A stretch of 64,000 nt of DNA from an uncultured Paracoccaceae bacterium (GTDB lineage Bacteria > Pseudomonadota > Alphaproteobacteria > Rhodobacterales > Rhodobacteraceae). Below are positions 1 through 8,845 of this stretch, one piece after another (the first letter of the stretch is position 1; every line of letters begins with the position of its first letter). The notes under the pieces were generated by a model, which saw only the letters and a program-made list of their open reading frames with translations, was not told where the DNA came from and made no database searches. The position numbers and the translations under genes were made by a program. Where the stretch lies: contig CANMYO010000001.1 of assembly GCA_947502145.1 (NCBI GenBank), positions 62,001 through 126,000 on the forward strand, written 5' to 3'.

Positions 1-55
1 CGTGTCAGCAAAAACGCCATAGGAATATCCTTGTTTGAACTCCGATCCGGCGTTG

Positions 56-1519
56 TTAAGTTTGCATTGATTTGTGCGCCGGATAGGCCCTGCGATAGGC
101 ACCGTAGGCGGCTTCGTAATCGTCGCGCAGGCGTACATCTGGGTTGACCACAGCCCGAATGGCAGGTGGCGTCATGACATCGGACGGGTCAACCTTGGTC
201 GTGGCGCAGATCGCAAGTCGCGCAGCACCCAAGGCCGCGCCAAACTCGCTGCCACTTGGCAAGGCCAGTGGCACGTTCAAGATAGTCGCCAGTAACTGGC
301 ACCAATAAGGTGATGCGGTCCCGCCACCGAAGGCCAAAAGCTGTTCAAATTCAGTTCCCGTTTCACGGAGCGCTTCCAAGCAATCGCGAAGTGCAAAACA
401 CACCCCTTCAAGGATAGCCTGCGTCATATCCCGCCTTTCGGTATCTACGCCAAGCCCGACGAAGCCACCTCTGATGTGGCTATCATTGTGCGGTGTTCGC
501 TCTCCCGAGAGGTAAGGCAGAAATGTCGTGCCGCTTGACCCTTGCAACTCCGTACCGAGTTCGCTGGTCAGCTCTGCTGGCGTGGCCCCTGTGATGCCGG
601 AAAACCAATTCAAACAATCTGTTGCCGCCAGAATGACCCCCATCTGGTACCAGCGTTCGGGCACCGCATGACAGAAGGTATGCACCGCCGTTTCCGGTCT
701 CGGAGCAAAGTTTTCCTTTGCGGCCAGCAATACGCCCGAAGTCCCAAGTGACACAAATCCGCTGCCTTCTGAGAGCAGCCCTGCGCCGCAAGCCGTGGCC
801 GCATTGTCCCCTGCCCCACCTGCGACGATCACAGGGTCTTCAAGCCGCCATTCCTGCATGCGCTTTGCACACAAGAGTTCCGCCTCGGCGGACCCTTCGA
901 CAACGCGCGGCATATGGTCCTTGGACAGACCGCCCAGGTTCAGCAGCTTCTCTGACCAATCCCGGCGCGCCACATCAAGCCAGGCTGTGCCGGCGGCGTC
1001 GGACATATCGGTGACCGCCTCACCCGTCAGCCAGAAATTGAGGAAAGCCGCAGGCAACAGGACTTTTGCGGTACGCCAAAAGTTCTCTGGCTCGTGTTTG
1101 GCAATCCATTGGAGCTTGGGGGCGGTGAAGCCGGGGAAAACGATATTGCCAGATAGGCGCCGCGCGTCTTCCGACGCATCTAGTTCTGCGGCTTCTGCAT
1201 GGCTGCGGGTGTCGTTCCAGAGAATACAGGGGCGGATCACCTCACCTGCCTTGTCAATCAGAACGGCCCCATGCATGTGGCCAGAGACGCCGACCCCTGC
1301 AAGGTTGCCCCATTCGGCGGGAAACCTTTGACGCAGATCGGCCGCGACTTCCTGACAGGCCGTGATCCAATCGTTTGGATCCTGCTCGCTCCATCCCGAA
1401 TGCGGCCGGGCCACATCGTAATGGGCTTCCGCAGATCCGATGACATCACCGGTTGCATCAACTAGCAGCCCGCGCAGCCCCGAAGTCCCGAGGTCCAAAC
1501 CTAGAAATGTTGATGCCAT
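56..1519 (-). CDS. xylB: Xylulokinase (FGGY-family carbohydrate kinase)
   Basis: Predicted ATP-dependent kinase of D-xylulose or a close ketose, 487 residues, the normal length for the family; it would act in the cytosol and feed the pentose phosphate pathway. Visible are the actin-fold phosphate loop GLDLGTSG (residues 7-14), the XylB-like GHMHGA (80-85), WNDTRS (101-106), a second glycine loop SLGTSGVLL near 258, and FGGGTASPYW near 398. It is the last gene of the minus-strand sugar operon that begins at the GntR gene, 39 bases after the TIM-barrel isomerase gene. The family assignment is secure. The substrate is inferred from the XylB-like motifs and the sugar-operon context; a different ketopentose kinase is possible. 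Confidence 0.9.
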   Translation of the reverse strand: MASTFLGLDLGTSGLRGLLVDATGDVIGSAEAHYDVARPHSGWSEQDPNDWITACQEVAADLRQRFPAEWGNLAGVGVSGHMHGAVLIDKAGEVIRPCILWNDTRSHAEAAELDASEDARRLSGNIVFPGFTAPKLQWIAKHEPENFWRTAKVLLPAAFLNFWLTGEAVTDMSDAAGTAWLDVARRDWSEKLLNLGGLSKDHMPRVVEGSAEAELLCAKRMQEWRLEDPVIVAGGAGDNAATACGAGLLSEGSGFVSLGTSGVLLAAKENFAPRPETAVHTFCHAVPERWYQMGVILAATDCLNWFSGITGATPAELTSELGTELQGSSGTTFLPYLSGERTPHNDSHIRGGFVGLGVDTERRDMTQAILEGVCFALRDCLEALRETGTEFEQLLAFGGGTASPYWCQLLATILNVPLALPSGSEFGAALGAARLAICATTKVDPSDVMTPPAIRAVVNPDVRLRDDYEAAYGAYRRAYPAHKSMQT

Positions 1520-1558
1520 AACGGGATTTCCTTTCGATCAAATCCGTCGCGCTCTGCT

Positions 1559-2365
1559 CTAGAGACCAAGAGTTTCACGTGCGAATGTCACGCTTGCCGT
1601 AAGCCATTCTAGTTCCTTGGCGCGCGCGGCATCCATATCTTCTTCCTGCGGCAGCCAGTGCTCCATGATGACATTGATGTCTCGTCCTTCAGGCATGGCT
1701 GCAAGCACGGCGTCACAATCCGTCCGCCCCTGACCCAGTGGGGTGCCGAGAATACGGAATCCAACGCCATAGGGATCAGGTACGATGTCATAGTCTTTCA
1801 GATGCAAATTGATCGTATGGGCAGCCAATGTCCCGACGGTTTCCATCGGCCATTCCCCCGCGCAGATCGAATTTGCCACGTCAAGACAGACGCCAACGAT
1901 CGGGCTGTTGATCTCGTCCAGCAGTTCCACCAAACGCGGCGCAGGATAATTGAAGTGATTTTCAATTGCGATACGAACGCCAGCGCTTTCGGCAAGTGGC
2001 AACAAGGCCACAAACTCAGCGGCCAATTCCGGGATCGGGATATCCGCATCGGGGCCATCGAGCGCTACGCGAAGAATTTTCGCACGCAAAACTTCTGCGA
2101 TTCCAATGTACTTCGTGACCTGCTTGGCATTGAAGGACTGTGTGCCGATCTCCAATTCAATGCCGAGGTCGTCAGCCTTCTTTCGCAGCGCAACAAGGTC
2201 TTCCTGCGATACATCGTCAAACGGGATATTGTCGGCATATTGCACCAATCGGAGATCCAGATCAGCTGCGATGTCCAAAAGATCTGCGTGGGTCATTGGA
2301 TTATCGGGCACCAATCCCTTGTGACCAATCGACCATCGAAAACTATAAGATCCCATACCTAACAT
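1559..2365 (-). CDS. Sugar phosphate isomerase/epimerase-like TIM-barrel protein
   Basis: Xylose-isomerase-like TIM-barrel protein (AP endonuclease 2 fold) that probably isomerises, epimerises or dehydrates a sugar in the operon's pathway. I chose the ATG at 2365, giving 268 residues beginning MLGMGSYSFRW, because AAAAGGA lies about 8 bases upstream. A GTG at 2452 is also possible and would add 29 poorly conserved-looking residues. Seen: the barrel strand IAIENHFNY with a conserved Glu, VCLDVANS with an Asp, INLHLKDYD with a His, and a C-terminal IMEHWLP, together the usual set of metal-binding acids and histidines. It sits between the aldose epimerase and xylulokinase genes. The exact reaction cannot be read from sequence. 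Confidence 0.75.
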   Translation of the reverse strand: MLGMGSYSFRWSIGHKGLVPDNPMTHADLLDIAADLDLRLVQYADNIPFDDVSQEDLVALRKKADDLGIELEIGTQSFNAKQVTKYIGIAEVLRAKILRVALDGPDADIPIPELAAEFVALLPLAESAGVRIAIENHFNYPAPRLVELLDEINSPIVGVCLDVANSICAGEWPMETVGTLAAHTINLHLKDYDIVPDPYGVGFRILGTPLGQGRTDCDAVLAAMPEGRDINVIMEHWLPQEEDMDAARAKELEWLTASVTFARETLGL

Positions 2366-2460
2366 ACGCTTATTCCTTTTGGTCTTCGGCAATTCTTTAG
2401 GGTGCCATATTCTTTCAGTCAGAGGGGGGTGACTCCGCGGAGTGAAACTCACTTGAACCC

Positions 2461-3459
2461 TCAGGGGTCAATATCCCCGATCTGGTCGGTGCTTTCTTCA
2501 AGCCTGGCAAAGCGGTATTCGGTCACCTGTTTCAGAGTTTCCCCGGGCCGCAAAAAGGCGTCAGGATAATCTGATTGGTTCGGACTATTTGGCCAGGCCT
2601 GCGCTTCGAGGCAGATGGAACGGTGCGGTTCCAACATCCGTTCTTCGAGCGCAGGGAACTGCGCGTTTATTTTGTAGGCGTCATAGACGTGGAGGCCGGG
2701 TTGTGTCGTCCAGAGCTGCATGGCGATACCGCCGCCGACAAGATTGGCAACATGCGTCAGTGGTCTGGTTCTGGAACGGCTAAGACAATAGGTGTTGTTG
2801 TAGCCAGCACGCTGTGTACCTTTGCAACCGATCGGAGCCAGTGAGCGGAAGTCGAACTTGCTGCCTTCAACTGATTGGGGGGCACCTAAAGGAATAAGGG
2901 TGTCATCCGAAAGCAGAATTTCCTTTGCATCCAATTTCAGAAAATGCGGACCCAATTCATTCGGGCCCAGAAAACAGAAATACGGGTGATGACAAAGGTT
3001 ATAGGGTGTCAACTTGTCACAGCTTGCTGTGTAGCTGATAGCCAAAGTCCCCTTATCAAGAATGCTGTAGGTGGCATGGACTTTCAAATTTCCGGGATAA
3101 TTCGCATCACCATCGGAACTTTCCAAACTTAAGGTAACATGTGATTTACCATGGTCTTCGATCATCCAGTGCCTGCGCGCAAAGCCGGTTTCACCACCGT
3201 GAAGGTGGTGCAGGCCCTGATCGTTTTTCTCAAGGATCAGCGTTGTGCTGTCGACGTCGATACGCCCGTCACGAATCCGATTTGCAAACCGACCGACGGA
3301 TGCCCCCAGGAAATTCTGATCTCGAACATAATCCTCCGGGTTATCCAACCCGACAACCAGCGAATGATCCACACCATCAAGGTAGACTGCTCGGAGGCTT
3401 GCACCCCAGGTCAGTATTTCCGCCCTTAGGGGGCCGTTTTCGATCTTGCTGACAGACAT
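2461..3459 (-). CDS. Aldose 1-epimerase (galactose mutarotase family)
   Basis: A 332-residue member of the GalM family, which interconverts alpha and beta anomers of free sugars. Seen: GRFANRI (56-62), HHLHGG (84-89) with the substrate-binding His, the catalytic-His region YNLCHHPYF (153-161), and the C-terminal ICLEAQ, which carries the catalytic Glu of the family. There is no signal peptide, so it acts in the cytosol. Its start overlaps the stop of the ABC ATPase gene in a TGATG junction, so the two are translationally coupled. In context it would mutarotate the sugar released by the neighbouring glycoside hydrolase before isomerisation and phosphorylation. Specificity for glucose, galactose or xylose cannot be assigned. 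Confidence 0.85.
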   Translation of the reverse strand: MSVSKIENGPLRAEILTWGASLRAVYLDGVDHSLVVGLDNPEDYVRDQNFLGASVGRFANRIRDGRIDVDSTTLILEKNDQGLHHLHGGETGFARRHWMIEDHGKSHVTLSLESSDGDANYPGNLKVHATYSILDKGTLAISYTASCDKLTPYNLCHHPYFCFLGPNELGPHFLKLDAKEILLSDDTLIPLGAPQSVEGSKFDFRSLAPIGCKGTQRAGYNNTYCLSRSRTRPLTHVANLVGGGIAMQLWTTQPGLHVYDAYKINAQFPALEERMLEPHRSICLEAQAWPNSPNQSDYPDAFLRPGETLKQVTEYRFARLEESTDQIGDIDP

Positions 3460-4529
3460 CAGCCCATCGCCAGTCCTGTGTTCTGATCAAAGAAGCGCAT
3501 ATCGACGGGGTCGATTGTCAGGTGACAGTCTTCGCCAATAGTGTGGGTCCGGCGGGAGCGATCAAGGACCAACAGCTTGTCCCCCTCCCAATTGACGCTA
3601 AGCAGTGTTTCAGACCCTGTCGGTTCAACAACGCGTACTTGACTATTTCCGAGGGAAAACGATTTGTTGCCTATCTCGATAAATTCAGGCCGCAGACCCA
3701 ACACAATCTCCGTTGGCTGGGCAACTTTTGGGCAATGCCCTGCCAGGCTGAGTTTACCTCCGCTTTCAGCGACAAAATCTCCGCTATCGTCCAATGTTCC
3801 TTTTACAAGGTTCATGCCCGGCGAACCGATGAACGCGGCCACAAACAAGGATTGAGGCCTCTCATACAATTCCAGCGGCGTGCCGATCTGCTCGATATTG
3901 CCGCCATTCATCACGACGATCCGGTCGGCCATTGTCATGGCTTCAACTTGGTCATGCGTGACGTAAATCGTGGTTGTTTGCAGGCGTTTATGCAGCTCTT
4001 TGATCTCGGCGCGCATTTGCACCCGCAATTTGGCATCCAGATTGGACAGCGGCTCATCAAAGAGGAACAATTTAGGGCTGCGCACGATGGCCCGACCCAT
4101 CGCGACCCGCTGACGCTGGCCGCCGGACAGCTGCGCCGGCTTGCGATCCAATAGCGGTTCCAGGTCAAGAATTTTGGCGGCACGATCTACCTTGTCATCG
4201 ATTTCGGCACGCCCTGCTCCCGCAAGTTTCAAGGAGAAGGCCATGTTCTTGCGAACCGTCATGTGCGGGTAAAGCGCGTAGGATTGGAACACCATCGCAA
4301 TGTCGCGGTGGCGTGGCGGCAGAGCGTTGATGATCACATCATCAACCACCACATCCCCGCCGGTGATGCTTTCAAGCCCTGCGATCATGCGCAGCAGCGT
4401 AGATTTCCCGCATCCCGAAGGGCCAACGAGAATGACAAATTCACCCTCTTCAATATCCAAGGAGACACCGTGAATAACCTCGAGCGCGCCATATGATTTG
4501 GTGACGTCTTTGATTTGAATATTCGCCAT
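3459..4529 (-). CDS. Sugar ABC transporter ATP-binding protein (UgpC/MsmK type)
   Basis: ATPase subunit of a CUT1-type carbohydrate importer, 356 residues. Walker A is GPSGCGKST (36-44), followed by the Q-loop FQSYALYPHM, signature LSGGQRQRV, Walker B LFLFDEPLSNLDA and the switch His in VTHDQVEAM. The C-terminal third (from about residue 240) is the MalK-like OB-fold regulatory region. It pairs with the two permeases and the binding protein encoded upstream in the same operon, but is separated from them by the glycoside hydrolase gene, a slightly unusual order. The transported sugar is not known from sequence; the neighbouring hydrolase, epimerase and xylulokinase suggest a pentose- or hexose-containing glycoside. 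Confidence 0.93.
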   Translation of the reverse strand: MANIQIKDVTKSYGALEVIHGVSLDIEEGEFVILVGPSGCGKSTLLRMIAGLESITGGDVVVDDVIINALPPRHRDIAMVFQSYALYPHMTVRKNMAFSLKLAGAGRAEIDDKVDRAAKILDLEPLLDRKPAQLSGGQRQRVAMGRAIVRSPKLFLFDEPLSNLDAKLRVQMRAEIKELHKRLQTTTIYVTHDQVEAMTMADRIVVMNGGNIEQIGTPLELYERPQSLFVAAFIGSPGMNLVKGTLDDSGDFVAESGGKLSLAGHCPKVAQPTEIVLGLRPEFIEIGNKSFSLGNSQVRVVEPTGSETLLSVNWEGDKLLVLDRSRRTHTIGEDCHLTIDPVDMRFFDQNTGLAMG

Positions 4530-4549
4530 GGTTTGTCTTTCTTCCTGCC

Positions 4550-5629
4550 TCAGTCCACGACTTCGTTTTTGCCAGTCACCTCTGCGACGGCATCAAAGAA
4601 GGCACGTTTGTTCGGAGTATTGATGCCCCAGTTCACGGGCACAGATTGGTAACCATCGTGGTAGTTATTCTGACCTTGGTCGTAGTATCCCCAGGGGGCA
4701 TAGACCTCGACGCCAGCAAACAGATTGGTCACGGAAACGGAATCTTCGTTGATCACGACAGGCATGGGCCGCGCCTGAAAAGCTGCCCTTTCTCTTATGC
4801 GGTGTACCACACGGCGCGTATTGGCCATGTTTTGTTCATTGGTGTGCACAAGGGCAAAGTCCGATACCTCAAGCGCTGCTTCGGTCGGTATGCCGGTTTC
4901 CATACCCTCAAAGTCATTAAGATCAAGGACGCCGTCATGGCGCATATGATAGGCACCACCCGCAAAAGAAGTTGCAACCGGGATTGCACGTTCTGTCGTC
5001 ATGAGTGACTTGGACAATGCAATCAGCTCATGGACGCGCTGAGGACCAAGGATCGCGTGTTTATAGTGCGGGATATCGCATTCGTTGTTGATCTCGATCA
5101 GTAGGTTTTCATAGCCGCTATCAAGCAACCACTGTGTTGCGTTCAGCGTGCCGGCCCTGATGGCCTCCTCATCGGCGATGTACTTGTCCTGACCGAAATA
5201 ATAGAAGCCCACGATAACAACGATCCCGGCAGCATCCGCCGCAGCCAGCAGGCGTGACAGGCGATCCATATAGGCAGGTTTCAGATTGCCCTTTGGGTCA
5301 ATTGCGGTGTTCAGCCAGGGTTGCACCGCTTCGGTATGGGTGACCGGCATTCCTCCTTGCAGATTTATCGTGACGGCATCGCATCCATGCGCCTTATACT
5401 TGGGCAGCGCAGCGCAGAATTCAGCCAGGTTCCGTTCCGGGTCCCACGCGCCCGTGTCGGGATAAGCCCACTGATGTGCCGTATCGGGATTTTCATCGTC
5501 AAACAGCGCCTGAACAACACGGTTGTTAAACAACAGTCCTTCGACCAGGGCACCCTTGTAGGAACGCCCCTGATGACAGGGCACACCATCAATCAAAAAT
5601 TTTTCACCTTGGATGGAAACTTTAGTCAT
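4550..5629 (-). CDS. Cytosolic clan-A glycoside hydrolase-like protein
   Basis: A 359-residue TIM-barrel protein that looks like a retaining clan GH-A glycoside hydrolase (cellulase/GH5-like fold). Two candidate catalytic glutamates are visible in the expected order: E183 in LLIEINNECD (acid/base on strand 4, NE motif) and E295 in VVINEDS (nucleophile on strand 7). An aromatic-rich stretch WGYYDQGQNNYHDGYQS follows. There is no signal peptide, so it would cleave a glycoside already imported by the ABC transporter encoded around it. It lies 10 bases after the second permease gene and 20 bases before the ATPase gene. Similar proteins are often annotated only as hypothetical. The fold is inferred from motifs, and the substrate is unknown. 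Confidence 0.65.
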   Translation of the reverse strand: MTKVSIQGEKFLIDGVPCHQGRSYKGALVEGLLFNNRVVQALFDDENPDTAHQWAYPDTGAWDPERNLAEFCAALPKYKAHGCDAVTINLQGGMPVTHTEAVQPWLNTAIDPKGNLKPAYMDRLSRLLAAADAAGIVVIVGFYYFGQDKYIADEEAIRAGTLNATQWLLDSGYENLLIEINNECDIPHYKHAILGPQRVHELIALSKSLMTTERAIPVATSFAGGAYHMRHDGVLDLNDFEGMETGIPTEAALEVSDFALVHTNEQNMANTRRVVHRIRERAAFQARPMPVVINEDSVSVTNLFAGVEVYAPWGYYDQGQNNYHDGYQSVPVNWGINTPNKRAFFDAVAEVTGKNEVVD

Positions 5630-5639
5630 GGTGCAACCC

Positions 5640-6509
5640 TTAGGATTTGACGGCGCCGGCGGTCAGACCACCAACAAGCCATCGCTGAACAAAGAAAAAG
5701 AGGATGAGTGCCGGGATCGTCGAAGCCACACAGGCCGCCATGAAGGCGTTCCAGTACTGCCCTGCCCCGCCTTCAGATGCAAATTCGCCCAGGCCCACCT
5801 GAATAGTTTTCATTTCGCCAGAGGACAGCAGCAACGAGGCCCACAGAAAGTCGTTCCAGGCGTTGAGGAACGTGAACACCGACACGGCAGCAATACCCGG
5901 CAGAGAGATCGGCAAGATCACCCGGACGAAGGCCCCAAAGTAGGTGCACCCATCCATCATCGCGGCCTCTTCCAGCTCGGGCGGACAGGACGACTGGAAG
6001 TACCCCCGCAACAGCAGCACACAGAACGGCAGCGAGAAGCCGACATATGCGAAAATCAAACCGTTATAGGTGTTGAGCAGCCCCATATCTTGCACAAGAA
6101 AGTAAACTGGAAACACGCGAGTGATCGGGGGGATCAGCTGTGTCAGCAAAATAAGAAGTAGGATCAGCGTCGCCCCGGGGAACTTGAAGCGCGCCAGCAC
6201 ATAGGCCGCCATTGCCCCAATCACGCAGGAGATGATTGTCGCGACAAAAGACACGTAGAGCGAATTAAAGATATATCGCCAGACCGGTATGATCTTGTTC
6301 GCAATAACATAAGCGTCAAAGCTTGGCTCGGTTGGAATCCACACTGGAGGCAGCGCGCGGATCTCCTGCGTGGATTGCAGCGAGCTTTTTATCATCCAAA
6401 AGACCGGCAAAAGGATGTAGATCAGCAGAGCACCAAGAACCACATAGGTAATGACCTTGATCACAAAGTCCATGCCACGCGACTGGGATACGGCACGTTG
6501 AGGGGTCAT
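5640..6509 (-). CDS. Sugar ABC transporter permease (MalG-like)
   Basis: Inner-membrane permease of the CUT1 sugar importer, 289 residues with six predicted hydrophobic segments. The cytoplasmic EAA loop that contacts the ATPase reads EEAAMMDGCTYFGAFVRVILPISLPG, split here as EEAAMMDGCT and VILPISLPG. The N-terminus is a short cytosolic stretch followed by a first helix near residues 17-40. It overlaps the other permease gene by four bases (ATGA), indicating coupled translation. It works as a heterodimer with that protein and receives substrate from the periplasmic binding protein encoded at 7512-8786. Confidence 0.93.
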   Translation of the reverse strand: MTPQRAVSQSRGMDFVIKVITYVVLGALLIYILLPVFWMIKSSLQSTQEIRALPPVWIPTEPSFDAYVIANKIIPVWRYIFNSLYVSFVATIISCVIGAMAAYVLARFKFPGATLILLLILLTQLIPPITRVFPVYFLVQDMGLLNTYNGLIFAYVGFSLPFCVLLLRGYFQSSCPPELEEAAMMDGCTYFGAFVRVILPISLPGIAAVSVFTFLNAWNDFLWASLLLSSGEMKTIQVGLGEFASEGGAGQYWNAFMAACVASTIPALILFFFVQRWLVGGLTAGAVKS

Positions 6510-7405
6510 TTTTGCTGGTCCTTTGATTGAGCCCAGATGTAGAAGGCCGCAACGATTGATGTCATGATGAGGATGACGCCACCCGCGGCTGCAGCACGAT
6601 CAAAGCGCAGCAATTGGAAGCCTTCCTGATACGTCCAGACCGCCAAAACATTCGTCAGGTTGCGAGGCCCACCGCCGGTCATGACGTAGTTCATTTCAAA
6701 GTGACCAAACCCGCCCATAAACAACAGAGCCAGCAGCACCAAAAGCACCGGACGCAGCATTGGCAACGTGATGTGCCAGAATTTGGCGAAGGCCCCTGCC
6801 CCGTCCATATCGGCTGCTTCATACAGGCTTTTCGGGATCGATTGCAGGCCTGCCAGCAGAAAGACAACGACAAGCGGAATACCGTTCCACACGCGCACCG
6901 CAATGATCGACAGCATTGGAATACTGAATGGCCCCCATGTGTCGCTGTCGGTCAGGAAGCGAATTTTCCGCTCGATAATGCCGGCGTCGAGTAGCAAGTG
7001 GTTGATTGGGCTCACATTGGCATTCAGCAACCAGATCCAAATCGCTGAGGCGACGACCGGCGGGGCAAACCATGGTGTAAATATCAAAGTGCGCAGCACA
7101 GCACGCCCTTTGAATTCTCGGTTGATGATCTGCGCCAGGAACAAACTCATCGAGACCACGATGGCGATGGCAACGATCGTAAAGACGACGGTCTGTGTGA
7201 CAGTCTGCGTAAACCGCTCATCCGACATGATGTCGCGATAGTTGTCGAGCCCGACCCAATGACTGCCCTCATTTGCGACATTCAACAGATCGAAGGACCG
7301 AAATGACATCAGCATAGAGCTGATCATCGGGTAGACCCCCAAAAGCAGCGTGGTCAGCAATGCCGGCGCAACCATCACATAACAAAAGATATTTTTTCCG
7401 TTCAT
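6506..7405 (-). CDS. Sugar ABC transporter permease (MalF/UgpA-like)
   Basis: First permease of the CUT1 importer. I place the start at the ATG at 7405 (MNGKNIFCYVMVAPALL, 299 residues), because an upstream in-frame start would add 25 residues of non-membrane sequence read through an intergenic hairpin. Six membrane segments are apparent. The EAA loop includes YEAADMDGAGAFAKFWHITLP. It lies 106 bases after the binding-protein gene; the gap contains a strong stem-loop that may lower permease expression relative to binding protein. It ends in a four-base overlap with the next permease gene. Confidence 0.9.
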   Translation of the reverse strand: MNGKNIFCYVMVAPALLTTLLLGVYPMISSMLMSFRSFDLLNVANEGSHWVGLDNYRDIMSDERFTQTVTQTVVFTIVAIAIVVSMSLFLAQIINREFKGRAVLRTLIFTPWFAPPVVASAIWIWLLNANVSPINHLLLDAGIIERKIRFLTDSDTWGPFSIPMLSIIAVRVWNGIPLVVVFLLAGLQSIPKSLYEAADMDGAGAFAKFWHITLPMLRPVLLVLLALLFMGGFGHFEMNYVMTGGGPRNLTNVLAVWTYQEGFQLLRFDRAAAAGGVILIMTSIVAAFYIWAQSKDQQK

Positions 7406-7438
7406 TCGTGCACTCTGCCCACCTGGTTGAGGGGGAGA

Positions 7439-7479
7439 CCGGGAGCCGAAAGGCATCCCGGCCTCGGGGTGTAGGACCA
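7439..7479 (-). promoter_or_regulatory. Stem-loops between binding-protein and permease genes
   Basis: CCGGGAGCC and GGC-A-TCCCGG (7439-7447 and 7452-7461) form a 9-bp stem with a GAAA tetraloop and one bulge. GTAGGACCA at 7471-7479 can pair 8/9 with TGGACCTAC about 16 bases further on. Hairpins at this position commonly stabilise the binding-protein mRNA or attenuate transcription into the permease genes. That role is inferred. Confidence 0.5.
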
Positions 7480-7511
7480 AGAAACTTTGGAAACCTGGAC
7501 CTACGGGGAGG

Positions 7512-8786
7512 TTAGCGTTGCAGCTCGGCCTGCATCAGCTCTTGCGCTTTCGCGATCTCTTCATCCATGTCTTTCTGCAGCACAACGGTGTTGTAGATCA
7601 GGTCATAGATGATCCCGCCTGGCTCTGGGGTCGCAATTGCAGACCATGCAGGCGCCGCATGCTGAGACGTGTGCGCATCTTCCAGCGCACGTGCGACGAC
7701 CTTTTTCCAGGGACGATCTGACCAGAACTCGCTCGTCATCACCGCCGGTTTGGTGGCCACGTTGCCGGACCCTTGGCTCAACGCTAAGATGCTCTCGTCC
7801 CTGGACAGATATTCAAGCAAAGCCACACATTGCTCAACTTTGTCGGTACCACGCAGCACCCCAAAGTAACCCGCACCAGAAAAGCTGTCGGCATCTTCGG
7901 AACCAGCCGCTGATGGTGCCATCGCCCAAGTCCCTTCGGCAGCTGGATATTCTGCATCCAGTCGCTTGCCCCAGGACTGTTCGGCGGAACCGAACATCGC
8001 GATTTGCCCGTCTGCGAACATTGGCAGGAATTCGTAGCCTTTTTCAAAACTATCGATGTCTGCGACCTTATGAACGTGCACCATGTCATGCATGAATGTA
8101 AGCGCATCGCGCATCGCCTGATTGTCTAGGGTGGCAATCTTGCCGTCTGGCGTCATGAATTCACCGCCAGCTTGCCAGTAAAGCGGCATCAGGCGATCCG
8201 TGACTTTGAACGATGTTCCGAAAGCGTAACCCCAGCGCAATACCTCCCCGTTGTCATCGACCAAGTGCATCGCTTTTGCGGCAGCAATCGTTTCATCCCA
8301 GGTGGTTGGTGGTGCCGACAGCCCCGCTTCTTCCATGGCATCCGTGCGATACAGCATCGCCCGAATATCACCGCGCCATGGGATACCGTAGATATCATCG
8401 AGGTACGTCACATCAACCAAAGCACCGGGGTAAAACGTATCCAGGTTTAGCCGATCCTTATACTCTGTAAGTGGCATGGGGCCGTAGTTTTCGCCGCCAA
8501 TCGCAGAAAAGGAATGCAACCAATACATGTCAGCACAGTCTGGCGCCGCGCCGCCGCGGGCGATGGTCAGATAGGTCTGGAACGCATTGCCCCATGGCAC
8601 GGTCTCATGCTGGACTTTGATGCCGCTCTCAGCCTCAAACCCTTCAATCAGTGAATCGACGGTGCTTTGCCAGGCGATTTGGTCACCGTAGGGCATCGTC
8701 CAAAACTCGATGCTCTCCGCCTGCGCCGCAGAAGCCAACGCAAGCGCGGACGCAATTGCGGCCGATTTAAACTTCAGTGAACTCAT
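7512..8786 (-). CDS. Periplasmic sugar-binding protein of ABC transporter (SBP_bac_1)
   Basis: A 424-residue extracellular solute-binding protein of the carbohydrate family. A Sec signal peptide is clear: a basic start (MSSLKFKS), a hydrophobic stretch AAIASALALAS and an AQA-ES cleavage site near residue 23. The mature protein begins IEFWTMPYGDQIAW and carries the family features WDETIAAAKAM, a mid-protein GIPWRGD hinge region and a C-terminal DEEIAKAQELMQAEL helix. It is the first structural gene after the GntR regulator and sets the specificity of the importer. A good ribosome site (GGAGGAAAC) precedes its ATG. The ligand is not identifiable; the neighbours suggest a small glycoside or oligosaccharide. 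Confidence 0.93.
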   Translation of the reverse strand: MSSLKFKSAAIASALALASAAQAESIEFWTMPYGDQIAWQSTVDSLIEGFEAESGIKVQHETVPWGNAFQTYLTIARGGAAPDCADMYWLHSFSAIGGENYGPMPLTEYKDRLNLDTFYPGALVDVTYLDDIYGIPWRGDIRAMLYRTDAMEEAGLSAPPTTWDETIAAAKAMHLVDDNGEVLRWGYAFGTSFKVTDRLMPLYWQAGGEFMTPDGKIATLDNQAMRDALTFMHDMVHVHKVADIDSFEKGYEFLPMFADGQIAMFGSAEQSWGKRLDAEYPAAEGTWAMAPSAAGSEDADSFSGAGYFGVLRGTDKVEQCVALLEYLSRDESILALSQGSGNVATKPAVMTSEFWSDRPWKKVVARALEDAHTSQHAAPAWSAIATPEPGGIIYDLIYNTVVLQKDMDEEIAKAQELMQAELQR

Positions 8787-8807
8787 TTTGTTTCCTCCGT
8801 GTTGGGT

Positions 8808-8839
8808 GAAGCACTACTGTCTCCTTTTTTGAGTGCTTC
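8808..8839. promoter_or_regulatory. Inverted repeat between gntR and binding-protein gene
   Basis: GAAGCACT (8808-8815) and AGTGCTTC (8832-8839) are perfect 8-bp arms around a 16-base loop containing a T-run. They lie between the GntR stop and the ribosome site of the binding-protein gene. They could form an mRNA hairpin or be part of an operator; the sequence does not decide which. Confidence 0.35.
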
Positions 8840-8845
8840 GATGAA

